From: Sphingopyxis jiangsuensis
Lineage (GTDB): Bacteria > Pseudomonadota > Alphaproteobacteria > Sphingomonadales > Sphingomonadaceae
Length of the DNA stretch: 64,000 nt
Assembly: GCF_016734905.1 (NCBI RefSeq)
Contig: NZ_JAERPO010000001.1
Span: forward strand, 310,001 to 374,000
Direction: 5' to 3'
In this document: piece after piece, positions 27,891 through 35,945 of the stretch
Numbering within the stretch: the stretch's first letter is position 1
Layout: each line of letters opens with the position of its first letter
Made by a program: the position numbers and the translations under genes
Notes under the pieces: generated by a model
Told to the model about the DNA's origin: nothing
What the model saw: the letters and a program-made list of their open reading frames with translations, nothing else
Database searches by the model: none

Positions 27891-28847
27891 TCAGCGGTCG
27901 TGCAGCAGCATCGCGTCGCGAAAACCCTTGGCCTTGGCCCGGTCGAGCGCTGCCTGCGCTTCGGCCTGGCTGGCAAAGGGACCCATGCGAACGCGCCAGA
28001 GGTTGCCCGATCGGCTGACGGTGCCGCCTACGGCCGTGGCGGTCGCGTCAGCGCGCGCCTCGCTGCTGAATGCAGCGACCTGGACGACGATATTTCCGTC
28101 CTTTGCCGGTGACGCCGAAGCGGCGGGCTTGGCGGTCGACGTCCCCATATCGATCCGATCATCGCCGGGTTTCGCCTTTGCCGAAGCGACGGGCGGTGGG
28201 GGTTCGATGGTGACAGCGGCTGCAGGTGCCATCGCCGGGACGGGCAGTTTCTTTGCCTTGGCGCGCAAGATCGCGAGCAGCGACTGCGGCGTTACGATCC
28301 TTTCGGGCACCGGTTTGCCGGCGCGCAGTTGCGCCCGTTCCGCCGCGGGCGGGTTTGTGCGGCGGACGCGGACGGCCGCGACGCCGCTCGACAGGCCGAG
28401 CTGCTCGGCTGCCGCGCGCGACAGGTCGATCAGCCGATCGTTCGCCATCGGACCGCGGTCGTTGACGCGGACCAGAATCGTCCGTCCAGTATCGAGCGCG
28501 GTAACCTCGACATAGCTTGGCAGCGGCAGCGTCTTGTGCGCGGCGCTGATGCGCGCCGGGTCGAACTTCTCGCCGTTGGCCGTCGGTTTCCCCGCGAGCT
28601 CATCGCCGTACCAACTGGCGTAGCCCACTGCATCATAGTCCGCGACGTCGACCGGCGTATAGGTGACGCCGCCGACGGCGTACGGATTGCCAAGCTTGAC
28701 GGGCGTGTCGGATACCAGACTGCCTGCTGCCGACGGTGTCGGACCGGCGGTCGGTCCGTCCCCCCGCGTGCCGTCGAAACTGCCGCAACCACTGAGTAAC
28801 AGCGCCGCACCCGCGATCAGGCCCCCGCCCCTATCGATCGATCTCAT
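27891..28847 (-). CDS. rlpA: RlpA septal lipoprotein with SPOR domain
   Basis: It encodes 318 residues. Lipobox LLLSGC near residue 20; the double-psi beta barrel domain has GYASWYGDELAGKPTANGE and VRVNDRGPMANDRLIDLS; a Pro/Ala linker; and a C-terminal SPOR domain (VVQVAAFSSEARADATA) that binds denuded glycan at the septum. The RlpA family can have lytic transglycosylase activity. Its start lies inside the end of the transglycosylase gene (17-base overlap). Confidence 0.93.
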   Translation of the reverse strand: MRSIDRGGGLIAGAALLLSGCGSFDGTRGDGPTAGPTPSAAGSLVSDTPVKLGNPYAVGGVTYTPVDVADYDAVGYASWYGDELAGKPTANGEKFDPARISAAHKTLPLPSYVEVTALDTGRTILVRVNDRGPMANDRLIDLSRAAAEQLGLSSGVAAVRVRRTNPPAAERAQLRAGKPVPERIVTPQSLLAILRAKAKKLPVPAMAPAAAVTIEPPPPVASAKAKPGDDRIDMGTSTAKPAASASPAKDGNIVVQVAAFSSEARADATATAVGGTVSRSGNLWRVRMGPFASQAEAQAALDRAKAKGFRDAMLLHDR

Positions 28848-29892
28848 CCGCCAGCAACCCCACAGAAAGCGCGTAAAAATTCGAGCAATTATAATCGAGT
28901 ATCGCACGGTAATTGCCCGTCAGCAAATAGGCGGTCCGACCCGGACCGTCGGGTTCGAGCAACGTCGCCTGGACCTGGCCGTCGGGCCATCGACCGTCGA
29001 GCGGCGCGATCCCGTCGGCGCGCCATTCGGCCATCGTCCGCCAACGGCTATGGCGCGCAAAGACCCGCGGACACCGCGTCGGAACGAGGCGGCTGGCGAC
29101 TGCATTGCGATTGAAGCCGTCGGGCACGCGCACCGCGACACCCCACGGCTGCCCGGCGCGCCACCCTGCACGGCGGAGGTAGGAGCCGATCGATTCGATC
29201 GCGTCCGCTTCGCTCGACCAAATCCGCGCCACCCCATCGCCGTCGCCATCTTCGGCCACCTGAAGATAGACCGAAGGCAGAAATTGCGGATAACCGAAAG
29301 CGCCGGCCCAGCTTCCCTTGAGCACCTCGCGCGGGACACCCTTTTGCACCATTTCAAGCGTCGCCAGAAATTCGGGCTCGAACAGGCTGCGGCGGCGCCC
29401 TTCAAAGGCGAGGGTCGCAAGCGCCTCGGGGAGATCGAAGCTCCCCGTTACCTGCCCATAAGCCGTCTCGTGCCCATAGATGGCGATCATGATGCTCGTC
29501 GGCACGCCCGTCCGTTGTTCGATGCGCGACAAGAGCGGGAGCAGCCGGTCGTGAACGCGCCGTCCGCCATTGATTCGTGCCGTGTCGACATGCCTGATCT
29601 TGTACGGCGTGAAGGCCGGGATCGGAGCATTGGAACTCGACGGACTGCCCAGATTGTCGCGGTCGAGCGCCACGACGCGGGCATTGTAACGCAACCCGGC
29701 GGTCACGCGATCAAAGGTCGCGCGCGACACGCCGCGCGCCTGCGCCTTCGGCCAGAGCGACTGGACATAGGCGTCGAATCCCGCGTCGCTGCCTTGTGCC
29801 CGCAGCGGCGCCGATGCTGTCAGCACCCAAGCCGACAGGACGACGGAGACAAAGGCGAAAACCGGCCTGATTCTGAATGTTCGAGCGTGCAT
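28831..29892 (-). CDS. Lytic murein transglycosylase (MltB-like)
   Basis: It encodes 353 residues. A signal peptide lies in residues 1-32. The SLT/MltB fold has the catalytic Glu in IYGHETAYGQ (near 124) and GAFGYPQFLPSVYLQVAEDGDGDG (near 195-215). It cleaves peptidoglycan to anhydromuropeptides. First gene of the long leftward wall/replication operon and divergent from tRNA-Ser. Confidence 0.92.
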   Translation of the reverse strand: MHARTFRIRPVFAFVSVVLSAWVLTASAPLRAQGSDAGFDAYVQSLWPKAQARGVSRATFDRVTAGLRYNARVVALDRDNLGSPSSSNAPIPAFTPYKIRHVDTARINGGRRVHDRLLPLLSRIEQRTGVPTSIMIAIYGHETAYGQVTGSFDLPEALATLAFEGRRRSLFEPEFLATLEMVQKGVPREVLKGSWAGAFGYPQFLPSVYLQVAEDGDGDGVARIWSSEADAIESIGSYLRRAGWRAGQPWGVAVRVPDGFNRNAVASRLVPTRCPRVFARHSRWRTMAEWRADGIAPLDGRWPDGQVQATLLEPDGPGRTAYLLTGNYRAILDYNCSNFYALSVGLLADEIDR

Positions 29893-30039
29893 ATCGTCTC
29901 ACCCCATAGGCAAATAGTGACACAGATGCACGCACCTTGGCCATAGGATGGCAAGACAGGGCGATTCAAATGTGCGCCGGGTCGAGCCGCGCCATGTTTT
30001 GCTTGCCGCGCATCGCCCACGCGCTATGGCGCCTCTACC

Positions 30040-30129
30040 GGACAGGTGGCCGAGTGGTTTAAGGCAGCGGTCTTGAAAACCGCCGTGGGTGCAAGCTCAC
30101 CGTGGGTTCGAATCCCACCCTGTCCGCCA
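30040..30129 (+). tRNA. tRNA-Ser (UGA)
   Basis: A 90-base class II tRNA with long variable arm. Acceptor GGACAGG/CCTGTCC, anticodon stem GCGGT/ACCGC, loop CTTGAAA with TGA at 30074-30076, T arm GTGGG TTCGAAT CCCAC, encoded CCA. Confidence 0.97.
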
Positions 30130-30143
30130 TCGACCTGCCTCGA

Positions 30144-30860
30144 TCAACTCGCGTCGTGGAAGATGATGCCGAGCGTGAAGCGCTCGCCCGATCGGACGGC
30201 GCTGACGCCGTGACGCAGTTTTACGCGGTATGTGCCGCGCGTCCCGGCCCGTGGCGCTTCGTTCACCGCGAAAATCACCGCGTCGCCGATGCCCAGCGGA
30301 ACGACATGCGCGCGCGACTGCATGCGCGGGCGCTGCTCGGTGATCACGAAATCGCCGCCCTGGAAGTCGCATCCGGGTTCAGACAGCAATATCGCCATCT
30401 GAAAGGGGAAATGCACCTCGCCATAAAGGTCCTGATGCAGACAGTTGAAGTCGCCGGTACGGTAGCGGAGGATGAGCGGCGTCGGCCGCTGTTGCCCGCG
30501 CGCATGGCATTGTTCGATAAAGGTGGCGTGATCGGCGGGGTAGGCCTGCTCCTTGCCCGTGCGCTGCATCCACTCGTTTGCGAGCCCTGCCAGCGGGACG
30601 TAATAACGAGTGCGCAGCTGCGCGATCGGATCGGGCAGTGGATAGCGAAAGTAGCGATATTCGCCCCGGCCGAATCCATGGCGCTGCATGATCACTGTGC
30701 TACGGTAACGATCGTCGCAGCGATAATTGTCGCGAAGCGCGGCGCATTGTTCAGGGGACAGCAACTTCGGCACGACGTGCCAACCCTGTTCGTTGAGGTC
30801 GTGCGCCAGCGCCTTGATATCGAGCGCTTGGGCATCGGCAAATACACTGGCGGGAAACAT
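30144..30860 (-). CDS. 2-oxoglutarate/Fe(II)-dependent oxygenase family protein
   Basis: It encodes 238 residues. The iron triad is visible: HxD in NCLHQDLYGE (near 150) and distal His in LRHGVSAV, with the 2OG-binding Arg in VRSGERFTLG. Upstream, YRYFRYPLPDPIAQLRTRYY resembles a prolyl-hydroxylase-like substrate region. The substrate is unknown. The ATG at 30860 follows AGGACAGG by 5-6 bases; a GTG at 30890 is an alternative. It converges on the tRNA-Ser gene. Confidence 0.82.
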   Translation of the reverse strand: MFPASVFADAQALDIKALAHDLNEQGWHVVPKLLSPEQCAALRDNYRCDDRYRSTVIMQRHGFGRGEYRYFRYPLPDPIAQLRTRYYVPLAGLANEWMQRTGKEQAYPADHATFIEQCHARGQQRPTPLILRYRTGDFNCLHQDLYGEVHFPFQMAILLSEPGCDFQGGDFVITEQRPRMQSRAHVVPLGIGDAVIFAVNEAPRAGTRGTYRVKLRHGVSAVRSGERFTLGIIFHDAS

Positions 30861-31042
30861 ATCGGCCTGTCCTTGTCCTAGCGAAAACACGGCGCCGACG
30901 AATAGGGTCCTGCCGGTGACATTGCGCCCCGCTTCTTGCGGTCAAACAAATGCCAAGATTTTTTCAAGGCTGCCGCCGACCGGCTCCGTCTTGTGGATGT
31001 TCAAGGGAATACGTCCCGAGCGACATTCACAAGAGGAACCCG

Positions 31043-34000
31043 ATGCGCAAAACCCTGCTGGCCTCCACCTGCCTGGCCGCTATTGTTTCGACGCCGCTTC
31101 ACGCTGAAACGACGATCACGACGGCGACGACCGCGCCGGTCCGCACGTCGACCGTCAAATCGGGCGGCCCCGACGACATCAAGATCACGTCGGCCGGCTC
31201 GATCAAGCCGACCAGCGGCACCGCCGTCACGATCGACAGCAACCACAAGGTCGTCAACGAAGGCACGATCCAGATCACGAACGCCAATGGCGCGACTGGC
31301 ATTTCCGCGGGTGCGGGAACGGTCGGCGCGATCACGAACGGCGCGACCGGCAAGATCATCATCGACGAAGTCTATAATCCGACCGACATCGACAAGGACG
31401 GCGACCTCGACGGCCCATTTGCGATCGGGACGGGACGGACCGGCATTTCCACAGGCGGCGCCTTTACCGGCAATATCGTCAATAGTGGCGAAATCACCAT
31501 CCGCGGCAATGATTCGGCGGGCATTCGCCTGGGCGGGCCGTTGACGGGCAATTTCACGAATGATGGCACCATTTCGGTGCTCGGCGACCGTGCGCTGGGT
31601 GTCGGGTTGCAGGATGTTACCGGCAATGTCCGCCTTGCGGGAACGATCACTGCGGTCGGTGTTGACGCGGTGGCGGCGCGGCTTGCCGGAAATATCACCG
31701 GCGCGCTTGTCGTGCAGGGCAACCTCTCGGCCACCGGCTATCGCCACACCACTGCACCTGCCGATCCGAGCAAACTCGACGCCGACGATCTGCTGATCGG
31801 CGGTCCGGCGCTGTCGATCGAGGGCAATGTGACGGGCGGGATCGTTTTTGCAGTACCGCCCAAGGATACCAACCCGGACGACAAGGACGAGGATAAGGAC
31901 GGCATCGAGGACAGCAAGGAGGGGTCGGCAGCGATCCGATCCTATGGTTCGGCCGCCGCTGTCCGTATCGGGTCGGCAACGCAAGATGTCACCATCGGGC
32001 CCGTGGCAGGCACCGGAACCGGGCTTGGCGTCGTCATCGACGGCTCGATCCTCGGCAGCGGTCTTTATGCCGGCAAAACCGGCAACGGGATGCAGATCGG
32101 CGGCATGGGCGGCAACGTGACCATCGCTGGCGGTATCGGCATCGGCGGCACCGGTTCGGTCGTCGCCTTGTCACGCGACATGGCTGCGACGGCAATTCGA
32201 TTCGGCGCGGGTGCGACGACGCCCGAACTGCGCAATGCAGGCAAGATCGAGGCCACGACGACCGAGAATGTCGCCACCGCGGTCGCGACGGCGGTGCTGG
32301 TCGACACAGGCGCCAACCTCCCCTTCATTCGCAACAGCGGAACGATCGCCGCCAAGACGACAGGGGCCAACGGAACGGCGCGCGGCATCGTCGACCTGTC
32401 GGGTACGCTCGACCTGGTCGAGAACAGCGGTACGATCAGCGCAACGGGCGCCACGGGAACGTCAGATCGCAACATCGCGATCGATCTGTCGGCAAACAAC
32501 GGCGGAACGACGGTGAAGCAAACTGCGGTCGCTTCGGGGGTTGCCGCCCCGTCGATCGTCGGCGACGTGCGCTTTGGCGGCGGCGACGATCTTTTCGACA
32601 TTGCTGACGGCAGCGTGAAGGGCTCGACCTATTTCGGCGCCGGGAACAACCGCCTCGCCCTGTCGGGCGATGCCGTTTATTCCGGTACCGCGCGCTTTGG
32701 TGCCGGTAACGACACGATGACCCTGGCCGGTACGTCGGTGTTCAATGGCACGGCCGATTTCGGCGGCGGCGCCGACACGCTTACGATCGGCGGAACTGCG
32801 GTCTTTTCGGCAGGACTCGTCAATTCGCAAGGACTCGCGGTCTCGGTTGGCGGCGGCACGTTCGACGTCATTGGCAGCGGCACCATCTCTTCGCTTGCCG
32901 TCACCGACAAGGGCTCCCTCGGTGTCACGCTGGGCGGCGGGTCGAGCACGGCGCTGCAGGTTACCGGCAATGCGAGCTTTGCCGCCGATTCCAAGCTCAT
33001 TCTGAAGCTGTCGAGCCTTGCACAGGCCGAAGGGCAGCATGTCGTTCTGACCGCGGGAACGCTGACCGGCGCAAACAATCTGACCGCGTCGTCGACCCTG
33101 CTTCCGTTCCTTTACAAGGGGACGCTGTCGTCGAACGCGAACCAGCTGATCGTCAATGTCGCGCGCAAGGAAGTGTCCGAGCTTGGCCTCAACCGGTCGG
33201 AAGCGAGCGCATTTGGCGCCGTTCTTGCCGCAGTGGCCAAGGATGAAGACATCGAGGACGTGTTTCTCGACATTGCCGACGGCGACCATTTCCGCAATCA
33301 GCTGGGTCAGATGCTCCCCGAACATGAAGGCGGCGTGTTCGAAACCGTCACGACCGGTTCGCGCGCGCTTGCCCGCTACCTTCAGGACCCGAACGCCCTG
33401 TACCAGGACGAGGGGAAGTGGGGCTATTGGGTCAACCAGGCCGTCTGGGGCACGTCGAAGAGCGTCGGCGATACCGCCAGCTATGATGTCAGCGGCTGGG
33501 GTATTTCGATGGGGGCCGAGATCAAGAGCGACCTCGGCAACTTTGGCGGCTCGATCGCCTATCTCAGCGGCAAGGACAGCAACGGCAGCAATGCCAATGA
33601 GGTGAGCACCAGCCAGTTCGAAGGCGCCCTCCACTGGCGCCTGCGGTCCGACAAGTTCATGGCCAACGCCCGCGTTTCGGGCGCGCCGGTCAAGATGAAG
33701 GGAACGCGCATATTCACGGCCGAAGCGGGTGCCGAAGACATCGAAGAAACGATGCGTGGCAAATGGGATGCGACGCTGTGGTCTGCATCGGGCGCCGTGG
33801 CTTATGACATGCGCGGCAAAGGCATGATCTCGCTCCGTCCCACGCTGGCCGTCGATTATTACAAGCTCAAAGAGGACGGCTATCAGGAAACGGGTGGTGG
33901 CGACGCGCTCGACCTGACGGTCCTTGGCCGCAGCAGCGACGAGCTTGCCGTGACGGGCACCGTTGCCGTCGGCCTCGATTTCGGCGGTTATGATGCCTAT

Positions 34001-34255
34001 TCGGGCTGGACGCGCTTCGAACTCGAAGCCGGCCGCCGCGAAATCGTCAGCGGTCAGCTCGGCGCCACCGTGGCGTCGTTCAAGAACGGCACGCCGTTCA
34101 CCCTTACCCCAGAGGAGCGCACGAGCGGTTGGGTCGGCCGCCTTCGCGGCATCGCTGGCAATTCGGCCTTCCAGGTCGGCGCCGAAGTGTCTGCGGAGGA
34201 ACAGCAAAGCCATGTTGGCTGGGCGTTCCGTGCGAGCCTGCGGGTCGGTCTCTAG
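31043..34255 (+). CDS. Large autotransporter (type V secretion) protein
   Basis: It encodes 1070 residues. The signal peptide MRKTLLASTCLAAIVSTPLHA is followed by a long Gly/Thr/Ala-rich passenger with repeated beta-strand turns (NSGTIAAKT, NSGTISATG, NAGKIEATT) typical of a beta helix. Two Asp-rich stretches look like calcium loops: DIDKDGDLDG near residue 114 and DDKDEDKDGIEDS near 278. The C-terminal 275 residues form the autotransporter beta barrel (from WGYWVNQAVWG near 793), though the last residue is Leu rather than the usual Phe or Trp. The passenger is probably displayed on the surface; the ligand is unknown. RBS AAGAGGA precedes the chosen ATG. Confidence 0.9.
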   Translation: MRKTLLASTCLAAIVSTPLHAETTITTATTAPVRTSTVKSGGPDDIKITSAGSIKPTSGTAVTIDSNHKVVNEGTIQITNANGATGISAGAGTVGAITNGATGKIIIDEVYNPTDIDKDGDLDGPFAIGTGRTGISTGGAFTGNIVNSGEITIRGNDSAGIRLGGPLTGNFTNDGTISVLGDRALGVGLQDVTGNVRLAGTITAVGVDAVAARLAGNITGALVVQGNLSATGYRHTTAPADPSKLDADDLLIGGPALSIEGNVTGGIVFAVPPKDTNPDDKDEDKDGIEDSKEGSAAIRSYGSAAAVRIGSATQDVTIGPVAGTGTGLGVVIDGSILGSGLYAGKTGNGMQIGGMGGNVTIAGGIGIGGTGSVVALSRDMAATAIRFGAGATTPELRNAGKIEATTTENVATAVATAVLVDTGANLPFIRNSGTIAAKTTGANGTARGIVDLSGTLDLVENSGTISATGATGTSDRNIAIDLSANNGGTTVKQTAVASGVAAPSIVGDVRFGGGDDLFDIADGSVKGSTYFGAGNNRLALSGDAVYSGTARFGAGNDTMTLAGTSVFNGTADFGGGADTLTIGGTAVFSAGLVNSQGLAVSVGGGTFDVIGSGTISSLAVTDKGSLGVTLGGGSSTALQVTGNASFAADSKLILKLSSLAQAEGQHVVLTAGTLTGANNLTASSTLLPFLYKGTLSSNANQLIVNVARKEVSELGLNRSEASAFGAVLAAVAKDEDIEDVFLDIADGDHFRNQLGQMLPEHEGGVFETVTTGSRALARYLQDPNALYQDEGKWGYWVNQAVWGTSKSVGDTASYDVSGWGISMGAEIKSDLGNFGGSIAYLSGKDSNGSNANEVSTSQFEGALHWRLRSDKFMANARVSGAPVKMKGTRIFTAEAGAEDIEETMRGKWDATLWSASGAVAYDMRGKGMISLRPTLAVDYYKLKEDGYQETGGGDALDLTVLGRSSDELAVTGTVAVGLDFGGYDAYSGWTRFELEAGRREIVSGQLGATVASFKNGTPFTLTPEERTSGWVGRLRGIAGNSAFQVGAEVSAEEQQSHVGWAFRASLRVGL

Positions 34256-34275
34256 CCCCCCTGACCGACTCCGCT

Positions 34276-34314
34276 GCAAGGGGGAAGCACCCTCCCTGTC
34301 TGCTTCCCCCTTGC
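34276..34314 (+). terminator. Perfect 14-bp hairpin after the autotransporter
   Basis: GCAAGGGGGAAGCA and TGCTTCCCCCTTGC form a perfect stem around an 11-base loop, 20 bases after the stop. No T run follows, so it may act as a processing barrier or a Rho-assisted end rather than a classical intrinsic terminator. Confidence 0.6.
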
Positions 34315-34390
34315 CTTGGCGCCAACGAAGAAGGAACCGATGTTCGCAACCGCAACCCTCCCCCGCCAAGGGCGCCCATATGAACCATGG

Positions 34391-34418
34391 TTGCGCGGAC
34401 GTGTTTTGGCGCTATATG
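34391..34418 (+). promoter_or_regulatory. Possible promoter of the fecI-like sigma gene
   Basis: TTGCGC, a 16-base spacer and TATATG lie about 80 bases before the ATG at 34499. If used, transcription would begin near 34425 and the shorter sigma product would be made. Prediction by eye only. Confidence 0.35.
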
Positions 34419-34498
34419 ACGCCGCGAACAGGGGACCCTTTGGTGCGCGCGGGGGCAGCACCGACCAGCAAAAGACGGCGTTCCGAAACAAGAACTTC

Positions 34499-35020
34499 AT
34501 GACCGACGCTAGGGAGCAGACCGACGCCGTCCAGGGCATCGAAGCGATTTTGCTGGCCGAACGCGCGCGCATTGTCCGTTTCCTGGAACTTCGCGGTGCG
34601 GGGGATGCTGCCGAGGATATTTTTCAGGATTTGTGGATGCGGCTGACCGAACGACAGATCGGCCCCATTGGCGATCCCCTGCCCTATATCATGCGCGCGG
34701 CCAACAATCTGATGCTCGACCGCTACCGGTCGAGCCGCCAACGCGAAAAACGCGACCACGACTGGAGCGAGACGCAGCCGAGGCAACGTCCGTCGATCGA
34801 AAACGCGCTCATTTCTCGCGAACAGCTTGTGCAGGTCGAGCAGGCAATCGACGCAACCGGAGAACGGCCTGCGCGCGCATTTCGGCGGTTTAGGGTTGAC
34901 GGGGTGGCGCAGCGCGACATCGCTATCGAACTGGGTGTCAGCCTGAGCACTGTCGAAGCCGATTTGCGTAAAGTCTATGCCGCGCTCGCCACACTCCGGA
35001 GGCAATTCGATGCGTCCTGA
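34499..35020 (+). CDS. FecI-like ECF sigma factor
   Basis: It encodes 173 residues, the usual ECF length. Region 2: AERARIVRFLELRGAGDAAEDIFQDLWMRL; region 4: FRRFRVDGVAQRDIAIELGVSLSTVEADLRKVYAAL. It should recruit RNA polymerase to iron or surface-signal genes after FecR activation. The start is uncertain: an in-frame ATG at 34340 has a better ribosome site (GAAGGAACCG) and would add 53 residues that do not look like sigma. It overlaps the fecR gene by 11 bases. Confidence 0.85.
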   Translation: MTDAREQTDAVQGIEAILLAERARIVRFLELRGAGDAAEDIFQDLWMRLTERQIGPIGDPLPYIMRAANNLMLDRYRSSRQREKRDHDWSETQPRQRPSIENALISREQLVQVEQAIDATGERPARAFRRFRVDGVAQRDIAIELGVSLSTVEADLRKVYAALATLRRQFDAS

Positions 35021-35945
35021 CAAGCAGCACGCCGCCGAAGCGCAGGCGATCGACTGGGTTATCCGCCAGCGCGATCCGGCTTTTGCCGACTGGGACGACT
35101 TCGCCAATTGGCTTGCCGAGGATCCCGAACATAGCGCCGTTTACGATGCGGTCGCCTGCCTCGACGAGGATCTCGACAGTCTGCCGCCGGTCCGCAAAAC
35201 GGTATTCGTGCCCGCGCCCGAGCAGCGGCGGCGGTTGTCGCGGCGCGCGTGGTTTGGCGGCGCGGTCGCTGCAGCGCTTGCCCTCGTCGTCGGCATGAAT
35301 GGTCCTGCCTTTTTCGGCGACACCGGCCGTATCCAGACCGCCGCCGGCGAACATCTCACAATCGAACTCGCTGACGGTTCGCGGATCGAACTCAACGGCG
35401 CCTCGATCATCGAGCTCGACGAAGACCGGCCGCGTTTTGCCCGCCTCGAATCCGGCGAGGCGATGTTCCATGTGGTTCATCGCGACGATGCGCCTTTCGT
35501 GGTGGAGGCCGGCGAAGCGAAAATCGTCGACCTCGGCACGGCTTTCAACGTCGTGCGCGGCCGCAAGCGGACCTCGGTGGCGGTGTCCGAGGGCGTGGTC
35601 GCTTATAATCCGGACCGTCAGAATGTTCGCTTGACCGCCGGTCAGGGTCTCGATGTCGGCGATGGCGACTCCGATGCGCCGGTCGTGCGGTCGGTCGACA
35701 CGGCGACCGTCGGCGGGTGGCGGAACGGCTTGCTGGTCTATAACGATACGCCATTGGCGGTTGTCGCAGAGGATCTGGCGCGCACCGCCGGAATGCAGGT
35801 CACGGTTGCGCCGGATGCTGCCGATCTGTCGTTCCGCGGCGCGTTGATCATCGATCCCGACCGTGCACGCACGATCGCCGATCTGGCGGCGCTTTCCGGC
35901 ACGCGCGCGCGTAAAAAGGGCGATGGCTGGGAGCTTGCGCGCTGA
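35010..35945 (+). CDS. FecR-like anti-sigma/signal transducer
   Basis: It encodes 311 residues. N-terminal DUF4880 cytosolic part (AIDWVIRQRDPAFADWDDF) binds sigma; one membrane helix near residues 76-95 (FGGAVAAALALVVGM); then the FecR domain (TAAGEHLTIELADGSRIELNG) and a C-terminal STN-like segment facing the periplasm. RBS CCGGAGG precedes the ATG. It should relay a signal from the adjoining TonB receptor to the sigma factor. Confidence 0.9.
   Translation: MRPDKQHAAEAQAIDWVIRQRDPAFADWDDFANWLAEDPEHSAVYDAVACLDEDLDSLPPVRKTVFVPAPEQRRRLSRRAWFGGAVAAALALVVGMNGPAFFGDTGRIQTAAGEHLTIELADGSRIELNGASIIELDEDRPRFARLESGEAMFHVVHRDDAPFVVEAGEAKIVDLGTAFNVVRGRKRTSVAVSEGVVAYNPDRQNVRLTAGQGLDVGDGDSDAPVVRSVDTATVGGWRNGLLVYNDTPLAVVAEDLARTAGMQVTVAPDAADLSFRGALIIDPDRARTIADLAALSGTRARKKGDGWELAR

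Noticed and set aside
30950..31042. Upstream extension of the autotransporter open frame
   Set aside because: The 31 codons before 31043 hold no signal sequence; the RBS and signal peptide fit ATG 31043.
32462..34369. Minus-strand open frame of 635 codons opposite the autotransporter barrel
   Set aside because: It is a by-product of the GC-rich, repetitive sequence; the barrel strands are clear on the plus strand.
34383..34392. AACCATGGTT palindrome as an operator for fecI
   Set aside because: Only 10 bases, centred on an NcoI-like core that occurs by chance; no second site and no known regulator of this form.
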